Below, in pieces: positions 27,535 through 36,227 of a stretch of 64,000 nt of DNA (position 1 is the first letter of the stretch; the number at the start of each line of letters is the position of its first letter). Both the position numbers and the translations under genes were made by a program. Under the pieces are notes generated by a model that was not told the origin of the DNA, searched no databases, and was given only the letters and a program-made list of their open reading frames with translations. Source of the DNA: Roseibium aggregatum (GTDB lineage Bacteria; Pseudomonadota; Alphaproteobacteria; Rhizobiales; Stappiaceae); the NCBI RefSeq assembly GCF_014692675.1, contig NZ_JABFCZ010000016.1, positions 62,001-126,000 of the forward strand, written 5' to 3'.

Positions 27535-28770
27535 ATGATTGGTTTTGTAAAATCATTTGCCGCAGACCGCGCGACTGCGCGTATTGCAGGCTTGGCCACC
27601 GCAGCGTTGATGGCCGTTTCGATTTCAGGTGCGGCACTGGCGCGTGACGCGGAGGCCGCCAAACCGGCCGAAGCAACCGATGCCGATGCGCCGCTTCAGA
27701 TGCTCGTGTCGCTGAAGGACCAGAAGATCAGGGTCTATCGCGGGACGGAGCTGATCCGCACGGCGCCGGTTTCCTCCGGCCGTGCCGGCCGCAGTACGCC
27801 CTCCGGCGTGTTTTCGATCCTGGAAAAGCGGCGCAAGCATTTTTCCAATCTCTATAACAGCGCGCCGATGCCCTACATGCAGCGGCTGACCTGGTCGGGC
27901 GTTGCGATGCATCAGGGCCACCTGCCGGGTTATCCGGCGTCTCATGGCTGCATCCGCCTGCCGCGTGACTTCGCCAAGGACCTGTTCGGCATGACCGAAC
28001 GCGGCCTCCACGTGGTGGTGACCAAGGAGACGGCGGAGCCGGAACCGATCCGCCACGCCGTTCTGCCGCAGCCCATGCAGGTGGGCACCCCGGTCGCGAG
28101 CCTGTCGTCTGGAACCATTGCAGCCGATCCGGCGCTCCGCGGCACGGTCGCCGCAACCGATGCGGATGCGGAACTGGCAACGCTCACTCCGGAAAATCCG
28201 GATTTCGACAAGCCGCTTCGCATGATCATCACTCCGAACCAGGAACCGAATGCGAACAAGACGCTGCAGAGCCTCTTGAACAAGATGGGCTTTGACGCCG
28301 GTCCGGTCGACGGTGTGATCGGCCGCAAGACCCGCGCAGCCATCAGCCTGTTCCAGGAAGGCGCGGATCTGCCGGTGACCGGACAGGTGACCACGGCGCT
28401 CGTCAACCGGGTGTACAAGGATGCCGGCTATGAAAAGGGTCAGAACGCGACCCTGCGCATCCGCCGCAGCTTCAAGGACATCTACGAAGCTCCGGTCACG
28501 CTCAAGGATCCGAATGAAAAGATCGGGACTTTCGTCTTCACCGCACTCGACTTCAAGCAGGGCGATGCCCATGTCGACTGGATGGTGGTGCCTGCGGAAG
28601 GCGAGCAGTACGGCACGCCGACGGAAATCCTGAACCGGGTGGTTCTGTCGGACAAGGTCCGCCGTGACCTGTCCACCATGCTGACCCCGGGCTCGTCCCT
28701 GATCGTGACGGACCGGTCCTTCGCCCGCAACACGGGTCTCGGTACGGACTTCGTCGTCGTCACCAAGTAA
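27535..28770 (+). CDS. L,D-transpeptidase (YkuD) with peptidoglycan-binding domain
   Basis: 411 aa from the ATG at 27535 (AGAGGG eight bases upstream). Signal peptide ends around GAALARDAEA. The YkuD catalytic domain spans about residues 50-165, with the active site MHQGHLPGYPASHGCIRLP holding the catalytic His and Cys. A PG_binding_1 domain (LQSLLNKMGFDAGPVDGVIG) lies near 245-300. The C-terminal ~110 residues are a further extracytoplasmic domain ending FVVVTK. Role: 3-3 crosslinking of peptidoglycan or attaching proteins to it. Monocistronic. Confidence 0.93.
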   Translation: MIGFVKSFAADRATARIAGLATAALMAVSISGAALARDAEAAKPAEATDADAPLQMLVSLKDQKIRVYRGTELIRTAPVSSGRAGRSTPSGVFSILEKRRKHFSNLYNSAPMPYMQRLTWSGVAMHQGHLPGYPASHGCIRLPRDFAKDLFGMTERGLHVVVTKETAEPEPIRHAVLPQPMQVGTPVASLSSGTIAADPALRGTVAATDADAELATLTPENPDFDKPLRMIITPNQEPNANKTLQSLLNKMGFDAGPVDGVIGRKTRAAISLFQEGADLPVTGQVTTALVNRVYKDAGYEKGQNATLRIRRSFKDIYEAPVTLKDPNEKIGTFVFTALDFKQGDAHVDWMVVPAEGEQYGTPTEILNRVVLSDKVRRDLSTMLTPGSSLIVTDRSFARNTGLGTDFVVVTK

Positions 28771-28790
28771 GCGAACTTCCTTTCGAGTGA

Positions 28791-28820
28791 AAAAGGCCGC
28801 CCGTCAAAGGCGGCCTTTTT
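28791..28820 (+). terminator. Rho-independent terminator of the L,D-transpeptidase gene
   Basis: Stem AAAAGGCCGCC (28791-28801) with GGCGGCCTTTTT (28809-28820), A-tract and T-tract on opposite sides. Confidence 0.9.
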
Positions 28821-28857
28821 GCTGTTTGGCGATCGAAATCGCCGCAGCGTCACCAAA

Positions 28858-28875
28858 CTGTCGTCTCTCTCCCGT
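28858..28875 (+). promoter_or_regulatory. Candidate PhoB box upstream of btaA
   Basis: CTGTCGT-CTCT-CTCCCGT compares with the PhoB consensus of two CTGTCAT units 11 bases apart: six of seven matches in the first unit, four of seven in the second. An AT-rich TTTTAAAA lies 13 bases downstream as a possible -10. Betaine-lipid genes in related bacteria are induced by phosphate starvation, which makes the site plausible but weak. Confidence 0.4.
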
Positions 28876-28919
28876 ATCGCATCGTGACTTTTAAAACGTG
28901 CGCCGAATCGGAGAGAACG

Positions 28920-30194
28920 ATGACGCCCAGTCCGCGTGCAGACACCCTCAGTGCCTCCAAGGCCCGGTTGAAGAATGCCGTTCACAGGTCCGAAGCGGCG
29001 TCCCGCGACGGTATCCTGGAACGCCTGTTCACCTTCGCCTTCAAGGGCCTCGTCTATCCGCAGATCTGGGAAGATCCGGACGTCGACATGGAGGCGCTGA
29101 AGCTGACGCCGCAGTCGCGCATGGTGACGATCGCTTCCGGCGGCTGCAACGTGATGTCCTACCTGACGGCGGATCCGGCGGAAATCACCGCTGTCGATCT
29201 CAACCGGGCGCATGTGGCGCTCGGCCGGCTGAAACTGCTGGCGGCCCAACGCCTGCCGAACTACGACAGTTTCTACCGGTTCTTCGGCGAGGCTGACGAA
29301 AAGGCGAATATCGCCGCTTATAATCGGTTCCTCCGCGACGAACTTGACGACGACTCCCGGGCCTACTGGGAAGGACGGGATCTGGTCGGCTGGGGCCGCA
29401 AGCGGATCACGCTGTTTTCCCGCGACCTCTATCATCATGGGCTGCTCGGCTATTTCATCGGCATCGGCCATTTTATCGCCAAGCGCTATGGCATCGATCC
29501 GAGGCATTTCCTGAAAGCCCGTTCGATCGACGAACAGCGCAGCTATTTCGAGACGGCTCTTGCCCCGCTGTTCGACAAGCGCCTGGTGCGCTGGGCGACG
29601 TCGAAGAAGATGTCGCTTTACGGTCTCGGCATTCCGCCGGCGCAATATGACGCCCTGGTTTCGGCAAGCGCGGAAGGCAACATGTCGGAGGTCTTGAAGG
29701 GACGCCTGAAGAAGCTCGCCTGCGATTTTTCCATCCAGGATAACTATTTCGCCTGGCAGGCCTTCAGCCGCGGTTACGCCCCTCAATCCGGCGAGTCGAC
29801 CGGAGAATCCGGTCCCTTGCCGCCCTATCTGAAGCGGGAACATTTCGAGGATATCCGTCAGCGGGCCGACCGCGTCCGCGTTCTCAACCGCAATTTCACC
29901 GAGCACCTGCACGGCGAAGCTGACGACAGTCTCGACGCCTATGTCCTGCTCGACGCCCAGGACTGGATGACCGATGCCCAGCTCAACGCGCTGTGGAGCG
30001 AAATCACCCGGACCGCGCGCCCGGGCGCGCGGGTGATCTTCCGCACCGCCGCCGAGCCGACGCTGCTGCCCGGCCGGGTCGCGGACGAGACCCTCGACCG
30101 CTGGACCTATGAGGAAGCAGAAAGCCTGCGGCTCGGGCGGAAGGACCGGTCGTCGATCTATGGCGGGTTCCATCTGTATGTCTTTAACGGATAA
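28920..30194 (+). CDS. btaA: S-adenosylmethionine:diacylglycerol 3-amino-3-carboxypropyl transferase
   Basis: 424 aa from the ATG at 28920 (GGAGAG upstream). First enzyme of diacylglyceryl-trimethylhomoserine (DGTS) betaine-lipid synthesis: transfers the 3-amino-3-carboxypropyl group of SAM to diacylglycerol at the membrane. DUF3419/BtaA features: LVYPQIWEDPDVDMEAL, the SAM-binding block TIASGGCNVMSYL with AVDLNRAH, and the late ARVIFRTAAEPTLLPGR. The 3' end overlaps btaB by 17 bases, so the two-step pathway is translationally linked. Confidence 0.94.
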   Translation: MTPSPRADTLSASKARLKNAVHRSEAASRDGILERLFTFAFKGLVYPQIWEDPDVDMEALKLTPQSRMVTIASGGCNVMSYLTADPAEITAVDLNRAHVALGRLKLLAAQRLPNYDSFYRFFGEADEKANIAAYNRFLRDELDDDSRAYWEGRDLVGWGRKRITLFSRDLYHHGLLGYFIGIGHFIAKRYGIDPRHFLKARSIDEQRSYFETALAPLFDKRLVRWATSKKMSLYGLGIPPAQYDALVSASAEGNMSEVLKGRLKKLACDFSIQDNYFAWQAFSRGYAPQSGESTGESGPLPPYLKREHFEDIRQRADRVRVLNRNFTEHLHGEADDSLDAYVLLDAQDWMTDAQLNALWSEITRTARPGARVIFRTAAEPTLLPGRVADETLDRWTYEEAESLRLGRKDRSSIYGGFHLYVFNG

Positions 30195-30876
30195 ATCGCC
30201 GGCGGCGACCGCGGAAACGGCGCGGCTGATGGATGCGGTCTACCGCAACCAGCGCCATTTCTACGATCTGACCCGGAAATATTACCTTCTCGGGCGCGAC
30301 CGTCTGATCGACCGCCTTCAGTTGCCCCGGGGCGCCACCGTGCTGGAACTGGGCTGCGGCACCGGCCGCAACCTGATCGCGGCGGCGAAACGCTACCCGG
30401 ACGCCCGTTATTTCGGGGTGGACATTTCCGAACAAATGCTTGAGACCGCAAGGCACAACATTGCCCGTGCAGGCCTCAGCGACCGGATCACGCTCCGCCA
30501 GGGCGACGCCTCCGACCCGGCTGCGGCCGACGGTTTCGGTCCCGATGCCTTCGACCGGGTCATCTATTCCTATACCCTGTCGATGATCCCGGTCTGGCGC
30601 GAGGCGCTCAAAGCCGGCATGGCCCGGCTTGCTCCGCACGGGCGCCTTTCGGTGGTCGATTTCGGCCAGCAGCAGCGGCTGCCGGGCCTCTTCAAAAAGC
30701 TTTTGTTCCTGTGGCTAGCGAAGTTTCACGTCAGCCCGCGCGCGGACCTGCAGCGGGAACTCGAACAGCTGTCCGAAGCATACGGAGCTGGACTGGAGGC
30801 CTCGGGCCTATACCGCGGATACGCCTTCTACGCGGAAATCAGCCGGCCGGCCGGCTACTCGCCCGCGACAAAGTAG
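30178..30876 (+). CDS. btaB: Diacylglycerylhomoserine N-methyltransferase
   Basis: 232 aa class I SAM methyltransferase. Motif I is VLELGCGTGRNLIAA, followed by the acidic FGVDIS. Coupled to btaA by overlap. It performs the three N-methylations that turn diacylglyceryl-homoserine into DGTS. NQRHFYDLTRKYYLLGRDRLI near the N-terminus is typical of BtaB. Start ATG at 30178; longer in-frame starts lie inside btaA. The end overlaps the convergent periplasmic-protein gene by 22 bases. Confidence 0.92.
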   Translation: MSLTDKSPAATAETARLMDAVYRNQRHFYDLTRKYYLLGRDRLIDRLQLPRGATVLELGCGTGRNLIAAAKRYPDARYFGVDISEQMLETARHNIARAGLSDRITLRQGDASDPAAADGFGPDAFDRVIYSYTLSMIPVWREALKAGMARLAPHGRLSVVDFGQQQRLPGLFKKLLFLWLAKFHVSPRADLQRELEQLSEAYGAGLEASGLYRGYAFYAEISRPAGYSPATK

Positions 30877-31556
30877 TGCAGGGTTCCGTCCTTGCCGATC
30901 CCGACCCGGTAGAACAGCCAGACCCCATAGTCTTCCATTTCCGCGAAGTCGGCGGAGGTGATCAGCCGGTACATCTCGACCTTCTGCTGTGGCGTCAGGC
31001 GGTTCAGCGGATAGCGGGCGAAATAGGGCCAGATATACATTTCCTGAGGCGTGCCCACATCCACATGAACGAAGCCGGCCGACAGCGTGTCCGCGAGAAT
31101 GCCCAGGATTTCCAGTCCGTCAGGGTCGCCGGAGTTTTCCTTCAGGAATTCGATCGGATCGCCGATTTCCGTCAGCGACAGGGTCGGCGGCATCTCGTTG
31201 CTTTCCAGGACCATGCGCAGGCGGTTGAAATCGGCTCCCAGGGCGGCTTCCAGCAATTGGGCATGCATGCGGGCCACCGGCGGTGGCAACCGGCCGAGAT
31301 CATAAAGGACTTCGGGCAATTCTGCCTGATCCTGGCCTGCAGGAGCGCCGGATTCGGCTGCCGGCTCCGTGTCATCGGGAGCGGACTGGGTCACGGAAGG
31401 AACGTCGCCCGCCGGGATATCCGGTCCACCCGGTGCTTGCGCCGGGTTGACGGTAATCGTATCCGTTTTGACGGTTTTCGCGCTGGCCGCATGGGGCAGG
31501 CCGATCGCAAGGGCAAGACCTGCAACGGCCAGCAAACATCTCAAGCGGACAATCAC
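30855..31556 (-). CDS. Exported hypothetical protein
   Basis: 233 aa from the GTG at 31556, which has GGGAGA seven bases upstream and starts immediately before a clear signal peptide (CLLAVAGLALAIGLPHAASAKT). A Pro/Ala/Glu-rich linker to about residue 80 is followed by a compact acidic domain (LPEVLYDLGRLPPPVARMHAQLLEAA to GKDGTLHYFVAGE). Family not recognised. The aromatic IWPYFARYPLNRLTPQQ resembles sequences in periplasmic rhizobial proteins of unknown function. Convergent with btaB. Confidence 0.75.
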   Translation of the reverse strand: MIVRLRCLLAVAGLALAIGLPHAASAKTVKTDTITVNPAQAPGGPDIPAGDVPSVTQSAPDDTEPAAESGAPAGQDQAELPEVLYDLGRLPPPVARMHAQLLEAALGADFNRLRMVLESNEMPPTLSLTEIGDPIEFLKENSGDPDGLEILGILADTLSAGFVHVDVGTPQEMYIWPYFARYPLNRLTPQQKVEMYRLITSADFAEMEDYGVWLFYRVGIGKDGTLHYFVAGE

Positions 31557-31714
31557 GGCGCTTTCTCCCTCGGGTCGCGAATGACGCCTTTTCAATACAC
31601 GCAAACGAACCCTGCTGACCACAGATATTCCCGCAGCGCACATCCATTCTTGTCATCCGCCCGTTGCGGCGGTATCGACAGGCAGGACAAGCTTGCAGAA
31701 AAAGGGCCGGGGGT

Positions 31715-32353
31715 TTGAGTTTTCTGGAATTCGCCGTGATCGGAATTGTCATTGGCCTCATTACGACCGCCCCGGTCGGACCGGTCAATATCATGGCGAT
31801 CCAGCATGCCGCTCAAAGAGGTTTCCGCCAGGGGCTGTACGTCGGACTCGGGGCAGTCATTGCGGATTCGATTTATGCGGCGGCGGCCATTTTCGGCGTT
31901 TCCGCAGTCACCCGGTTCGTCGAAGGCCAATTCGATCTGATCAAGACCGCCGGTGCGATCCTGCTCATTGTCTTCGGCCTGAAAATCATGAACACCCATC
32001 CGCATCTGGACCGGGAGACCGGCGGCCGCGTCAAGGGAATCTGGGGCGAGGTCACGGCGGCGTTTTTCATGGTTCTCACGAACCCGGGCGTGGTGCTGGC
32101 CTATGTGGCAATTGTCGGCGGCCTGGGACACTGGCGTCCGCAACCCGGTGACCATTCCGGCGCATTGGCGATGGTTCTCGGAGTGGCGCTGGGAGCCTCC
32201 GCCTGGTGGGCGGCGCTTTCGGCGGTCGTGACCCGGTTTTCAGCAAGAATAGACGATCACTGGCTCGACCGGGCCAATCATATTGCCGGGTATATCCTGA
32301 TCGCCTTCGGTCTCGTCATCGGCGCGGACCTGGTCTTCGACCTGTTCGGCTGA
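31715..32353 (+). CDS. LysE-family translocator
   Basis: 212 aa, six-helix exporter of the LysE/RhtB superfamily, which exports amino acids or related small molecules. Shows the family motif APVGPVNIMAIQHAAQRGFRQG (residues ~16-37), then FFMVLTNPGVVLAYVAIVGG. The TTG at 31715 is preferred: AAGGG sits eight bases upstream and the first helix begins at once. Upstream in-frame codons lack conservation. Substrate unknown. Confidence 0.85.
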   Translation: MSFLEFAVIGIVIGLITTAPVGPVNIMAIQHAAQRGFRQGLYVGLGAVIADSIYAAAAIFGVSAVTRFVEGQFDLIKTAGAILLIVFGLKIMNTHPHLDRETGGRVKGIWGEVTAAFFMVLTNPGVVLAYVAIVGGLGHWRPQPGDHSGALAMVLGVALGASAWWAALSAVVTRFSARIDDHWLDRANHIAGYILIAFGLVIGADLVFDLFG

Positions 32354-32366
32354 TGCTTTAAAAAAA

Positions 32367-32398
32367 CAAAAAGCCGGCACAATGCGCCGGCCTTTTTA
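32367..32398. terminator. Bidirectional terminator between convergent genes
   Basis: GCCGGC at both sides of a short loop (32373-32391), flanked by AAAAA on the left and TTTTT on the right. It serves the rightward LysE-family gene and the leftward small-protein gene. Confidence 0.85.
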
Positions 32399-32415
32399 TC
32401 TCGTGATAAAGCCGA

Positions 32416-32688
32416 TTACTGCAGGATGCGGTTGACCGTGTAGTCGCCGCGCTGGATCCGGTCGGGAAGCCCTTCCGCCAGCTTGGCGACCGCATCTTCG
32501 CCATAGGTCGCGACAAGATCGGCCAGAGCTGTAAACATAGCCGCATGGGCGACCGCGTCCGCATCCACGCCGCAGGCGATGGCTTCGGCCCAGGCATCCG
32601 AAATAAAGCCCAGAGCGGCGCGCCGGATGTCCTCGTCCTCGGCAAACTCCGCTTCCATCGCCGCATCACTGAATTCGTCGTTAATCAT
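32416..32688 (-). CDS. Small acidic conserved hypothetical protein
   Basis: 90 aa, strongly acidic and helical (MINDEFSDAAMEAEFAEDED...), with no membrane segment or recognisable domain. AAGGGAA immediately upstream of the ATG is a good ribosome-binding site, and a terminator follows, so the gene is well bounded. It looks like a small cytosolic protein restricted to related alphaproteobacteria. No function can be assigned. Confidence 0.75.
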   Translation of the reverse strand: MINDEFSDAAMEAEFAEDEDIRRAALGFISDAWAEAIACGVDADAVAHAAMFTALADLVATYGEDAVAKLAEGLPDRIQRGDYTVNRILQ

Positions 32689-32876
32689 TCGTTCCCTTAC
32701 CGGTTTTTACCATCTCGGCCAAATCCGCGGCCGATGAAGCCCTTCGAATCTCTTGATAAAAATCCTAGCACGGCGAACCGCGAGGATAACCAACCGTGAA
32801 CGCAAACTTAACAAGCATTCACAAAATTGACGAAAAAGGTTAACCAATCGGTAAGAGTTCGGGCGCGAGGTCTGAA

Positions 32877-33275
32877 TTACCGCCCGTAGCGGCTGGTAAC
32901 GTCGCCGATGATCGCTTCGCCCTCGGATATATACTGTCTCAAAGCGAGACGCGCGGAGTTTGTGCATTCTCGGTAAACGGTTGAGAAACCACGATATCCG
33001 CGATTGAACCGGGCAATGAAGCGCCGCCGCCGGTTTTCTTCCACAACTTCCGTGTCGAGAAGCGCCGTCATCCGGTCGCGCCAGGAGGGCTCGTCGTCAT
33101 TTCCGCACAAGGGACGCAGGAAATGCAGCGCGCCCATGACTTCCGAAAGCCGTAAAAGGTCCTGTTCGTAAGGCGGCTCGGAGCCTTGCGCCGCCTGCGC
33201 CTGCGCAGCGGAGGCCGCAAGCACAAGACCTGCCCAGAAGGCGGCAATCGTGAAGGTGCGAAGCAGAAGCGTCAT
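32877..33275 (-). CDS. TIGR02301-family exported protein
   Basis: 132 aa from the ATG at 33275. Signal peptide (LLLRTFTIAAFWAGLVLAAS) ending about AAQAQAAQG. The mature part has the family blocks YEQDLLRLSEVMGALHFLRPLCG, WRDRMTALLDTE and RRRFIARFNRGYRGF. Two cysteines (LCG and REC) could form a disulphide. Function unknown; the family is confined to alphaproteobacteria. A GTG at 33341 overlapping the stop of the upstream Nudix gene is an alternative start, but would bury the signal peptide. Confidence 0.87.
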   Translation of the reverse strand: MTLLLRTFTIAAFWAGLVLAASAAQAQAAQGSEPPYEQDLLRLSEVMGALHFLRPLCGNDDEPSWRDRMTALLDTEVVEENRRRRFIARFNRGYRGFSTVYRECTNSARLALRQYISEGEAIIGDVTSRYGR

Positions 33276-33337
33276 GGCCGGATGATGCACATGGCCCGCA
33301 TCGCCGCGCAAGAGGTATCGCGCCGAAGGTAAGGAGA

Positions 33338-33769
33338 TCACTCCAGCCCCAGGATCCGGCGGATGCGCAGCGGCGTACCAGGGGTCGTATCGAGGTCATC
33401 GAGGCCGGAAAGCGGTATCCAGCCGGCATCCGCGGCATCATCGCCCGCACCCACGGTGCCCGACACATAAGGCCCTGAAAAGACCACCAGAACGAAATGC
33501 GAGGAGACCCGGCCGTCGCCATCCTTGTGGATACTGTCGAACGTGTCGACCGGCGCACCGAGATCCGCCCGTATGCCTGTTTCCTCCAGAAGTTCCCGTT
33601 CGGCCGCCACCTTCAGGGGTTCGCCCAGATCGACAAGACCGCCGGGCAAGCTCCAGCACCCCTGATAGGGCGGTTTGGAACGCTTGATCAGAAGGACATC
33701 GTCATTGCGGTGGCAAACGACGCTGACGCCGAGAAGAGGAACGGGTGGGTAGTGGCGCGATACACTCAT
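33338..33769 (-). CDS. Nudix hydrolase
   Basis: 143 aa with a complete Nudix box GLVDLGEPLKVAAERELLEETGI (Gx5Ex7REUxEExGU). Its opening VVCHRNDDVLLIKRSKPPYQGCWSLPGG resembles ADP-ribose pyrophosphatase and MutT-like enzymes. It hydrolyses a nucleoside diphosphate linked to another moiety; substrate uncertain. The downstream TIGR02301 gene follows closely on the same strand. Confidence 0.92.
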   Translation of the reverse strand: MSVSRHYPPVPLLGVSVVCHRNDDVLLIKRSKPPYQGCWSLPGGLVDLGEPLKVAAERELLEETGIRADLGAPVDTFDSIHKDGDGRVSSHFVLVVFSGPYVSGTVGAGDDAADAGWIPLSGLDDLDTTPGTPLRIRRILGLE

Positions 33770-33820
33770 GCCGTTCTTTGTGCCACAGCCCGCCCGGCGG
33801 TTCCATCGCTCCGGGACGCC

Positions 33821-34333
33821 TCAGGCGAACATGGCATCGATTTCCGCCTGGGCGGCTTCGCCTTCGGGCGCTGTCTCCATCGGCTCCACATGTCCGTGGA
33901 TGACGCCGCTGGCAACGGAGATCAGCGGCTTGATCACATGGGTGGCGGCTTCCGCGATTTCGGTTGCCACCATGCTCGGATCCGGAACACTGCGCAATTT
34001 CTCCTGGGCGGCCAGGACCGCGGCATCTATCTGCGCAACCCGCGATTCCAGGTGGGTCCGAAGCTTGACGGGAGCCGCGTGATAGGCGGTGATTGCCAGC
34101 TGCTTTTCGGAAAAATTGGAGTTTTCGAAATGGGATTCGTAGTCGATCGGTTCCCATTCGAGCACATCCTCGGCGCAATCCGGCATGGCCGGAAGCATCT
34201 CGAGCAGCATGACGACTTCGTTGAAATGATTCAGGTAGTCCGTCGCCAGCCCGGTGGTGGGATTGATATTCGCCCGTTCCAGCCGGTCGGCTGCCAGGAT
34301 ACCGGCGCCTAGAACTGGATCTTCGGATTCCAT
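33821..34333 (-). CDS. Conserved hypothetical protein
   Basis: 170 aa, acidic, mostly helical, no signal peptide or membrane helix. Notable blocks: ATDYLNHFNEVVMLLEMLPAMPD and LEWEPIDYESHFENSNF. A Met/His/Glu-containing tail (GVIHGHVEPMETAPEGE) follows. I do not recognise the family. It is divergent from the SRAP gene and lies upstream of the Nudix gene on the same strand with a 51-base gap. Confidence 0.75.
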   Translation of the reverse strand: MESEDPVLGAGILAADRLERANINPTTGLATDYLNHFNEVVMLLEMLPAMPDCAEDVLEWEPIDYESHFENSNFSEKQLAITAYHAAPVKLRTHLESRVAQIDAAVLAAQEKLRSVPDPSMVATEIAEAATHVIKPLISVASGVIHGHVEPMETAPEGEAAQAEIDAMFA

Positions 34334-34454
34334 ACTTTTCCCCCAACGGCTAAACTACTGTTCCAAACTAGTATGTCTTTGTTGCCAATTGCCTAACTTA
34401 AGGGGTGAGTCCCGTTTCGGACGGGCTCAAGGAGACCCGGATACAGGATCTGAC

Positions 34455-35216
34455 ATGTGCGGCCGCTTTAGCCTGACAGCCACTCCCGAGGATGTTCGCG
34501 CGCTCTTTGCCTATATCGATCTGCCGAATTTCCCCCCGCGCTTCAACATCGCGCCGACCCAGCCGATTGCGACCGTTCGCATGGAGCATGGCGAGCGCCG
34601 GTTCGCGCTGGTGCGCTGGGGGCTGGTGCCGTCCTGGGTGAAGGATCCGGCAAGCTTCTCGCTCCTGATCAACGCCCGCGCGGAAACCGCAGCCGAAAAG
34701 CCTTCGTTCCGGGCCGCCATGCGCCACCACCGCTGCCTCATCCCGGCCTCCGGCTTTTACGAATGGCGCCGGACGCCGGAGGGCAAGCAGCCCTACTGGA
34801 TCAGCCCGGCAGACGGCGGCCTGATGGCCTTCGCCGGCTTGTGGGACACATGGTCCGATCCGGACGGCGGCGACATCGATACCGGCGCGGTGCTGACCAC
34901 CACCGCCAACCGGACCATCGGGCAGATCCACCACCGCATGCCGGCGATCCTGATGCCGGAAGCCTTCGACGACTGGCTCGACACGGGCAATGTCATGGCG
35001 CGGGACGCAACAAAGATGCTGGTGCCGGCGCCGGAGGACTACCTGACCGCGGTTCCAGTTTCGCCGAGAGTGAACAAGGTCTCCAACGACGACCCGGACC
35101 TGCAAAGCGAGGTCGAACCCGAGGAACCGGTTGCGCAAGCCTCGAAGCCTGAAAAGCCGAAGCGGGCCTCCGCCGGAGCATCGAAGCCCGGCGACGGGCA
35201 GATGGATCTCTTTTAA
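34455..35216 (+). CDS. SOS response-associated peptidase family (SRAP/YedK) protein
   Basis: 253 aa. Forms a stable thiazolidine crosslink with abasic sites in single-stranded DNA through its N-terminal cysteine, shielding them at replication forks. Cys2 is exposed after Met removal (MCGRFSL). The other catalytic positions are visible: NARAET, GFYEWRR and the His of IHHRMP. AGGATC precedes the ATG. After the catalytic domain, about 30 residues rich in Pro, Lys, Ala and Ser end in QMDLF at the extreme C-terminus, which looks like a beta-sliding-clamp binding peptide. Confidence 0.94.
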   Translation: MCGRFSLTATPEDVRALFAYIDLPNFPPRFNIAPTQPIATVRMEHGERRFALVRWGLVPSWVKDPASFSLLINARAETAAEKPSFRAAMRHHRCLIPASGFYEWRRTPEGKQPYWISPADGGLMAFAGLWDTWSDPDGGDIDTGAVLTTTANRTIGQIHHRMPAILMPEAFDDWLDTGNVMARDATKMLVPAPEDYLTAVPVSPRVNKVSNDDPDLQSEVEPEEPVAQASKPEKPKRASAGASKPGDGQMDLF

Positions 35217-35298
35217 CGACGCGGCCCGGAAAAAGCCCTGTTCAAACGGCCGAGCCTCGACTATCCGGGTCTTCCGATCATCAATGGAAAGCGGACAC

Positions 35299-36126
35299 AT
35301 GAGCGACATCGACGAGGATGCCCTGGCCGAGGTCTATAACCGGGGGCTCGATCTGGAGAAATCCGGCGACCTGGAAGGCGCGGCGAAGGCCTATCGCGAA
35401 GCGCTTGAGCTGGATCCGTCCGATACCGGCGGGGTCTCGATCCGCCTGGCCGCCATGGGCCGGGGCGACACGCCGGAAAAAATGCCCGACGCCTATGTGG
35501 AAACCCTGTTCGACCAGAACGCGGACGTGTTCGACGACATTCTGGTCGACCAGCTCGGCTACTGCGTGCCGCTGATGCTGCGCGAAAAGGTGCGCCAGCT
35601 CGGCATCGGTCCGTTCGAACGTCTACTGGATCTGGGCTGCGGCACCGGCCTCACGGGCGTGGCCTTCAGCGATTGCGCCAAACATCTGACCGGGGTCGAC
35701 CTGTCCGAGCGTATTGTCGAACTCGCCTTCGATCGGGAGGTCTATGACGATCTCTATGTCGGCGAAGCGGTGTCTTTCCTGGAGGAGTTCGAGGAAGACG
35801 ACGGCAGCCGTCCGTCCTGGGACATGATCGCGGCAACGGATGTCTTTCCCTATCTCGGCGCGGTCGAGCCGATCCTGAAAGCAGCCGCCGACCGGCTGGT
35901 CCCGGGCGGTTATTTCGCCTTTTCGACGGAAACCCTGGCCGACGACGTGTTGCAGGGCCGGCCCTACATGGTCGGGCCGAAGCAGCGCTTCGCGCAAGGG
36001 GAAGCCTATCTGCGGACACGTCTGGCGGAAGCCGGGTTCGAAATCCTCGCCTTCGACCCGATCACGGTGCGGCTGGAAGACGGCGAGCCTGTGCCGGGCC
36101 ATCTGGTGGTTGCCCGCAAGTCCTGA
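35299..36126 (+). CDS. TPR-containing class I SAM-dependent methyltransferase
   Basis: 275 aa from the ATG at 35299 (35284 is also possible). Residues 1-50 form one or two tetratricopeptide-like helices pairs (LAEVYNRGLDLEKSGDLEGAAKAYREALELDPSD). The methyltransferase domain has motif I LLDLGCGTGLTG around residue 110 and the post-motif GVDLSERI. This TPR-methyltransferase arrangement is a known predicted family (COG4976-like) with unknown substrate. It follows the SRAP gene by 80 bases. Confidence 0.88.
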   Translation: MSDIDEDALAEVYNRGLDLEKSGDLEGAAKAYREALELDPSDTGGVSIRLAAMGRGDTPEKMPDAYVETLFDQNADVFDDILVDQLGYCVPLMLREKVRQLGIGPFERLLDLGCGTGLTGVAFSDCAKHLTGVDLSERIVELAFDREVYDDLYVGEAVSFLEEFEEDDGSRPSWDMIAATDVFPYLGAVEPILKAAADRLVPGGYFAFSTETLADDVLQGRPYMVGPKQRFAQGEAYLRTRLAEAGFEILAFDPITVRLEDGEPVPGHLVVARKS

Positions 36127-36227
36127 TGGCTTTGAGGACCGGTTAAACCCGGCCAGTCCGATCTTGTTGAAAAATATTTTGTCCGATAGCCAAGGATCGG
36201 CCGCGCGGTTTCGTCTAAACTTTCAAG

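Noticed and set aside
28482..30173. Leftward 563-codon frame over btaA
   Set aside because: Antisense to btaA, whose sequence motifs are clear.
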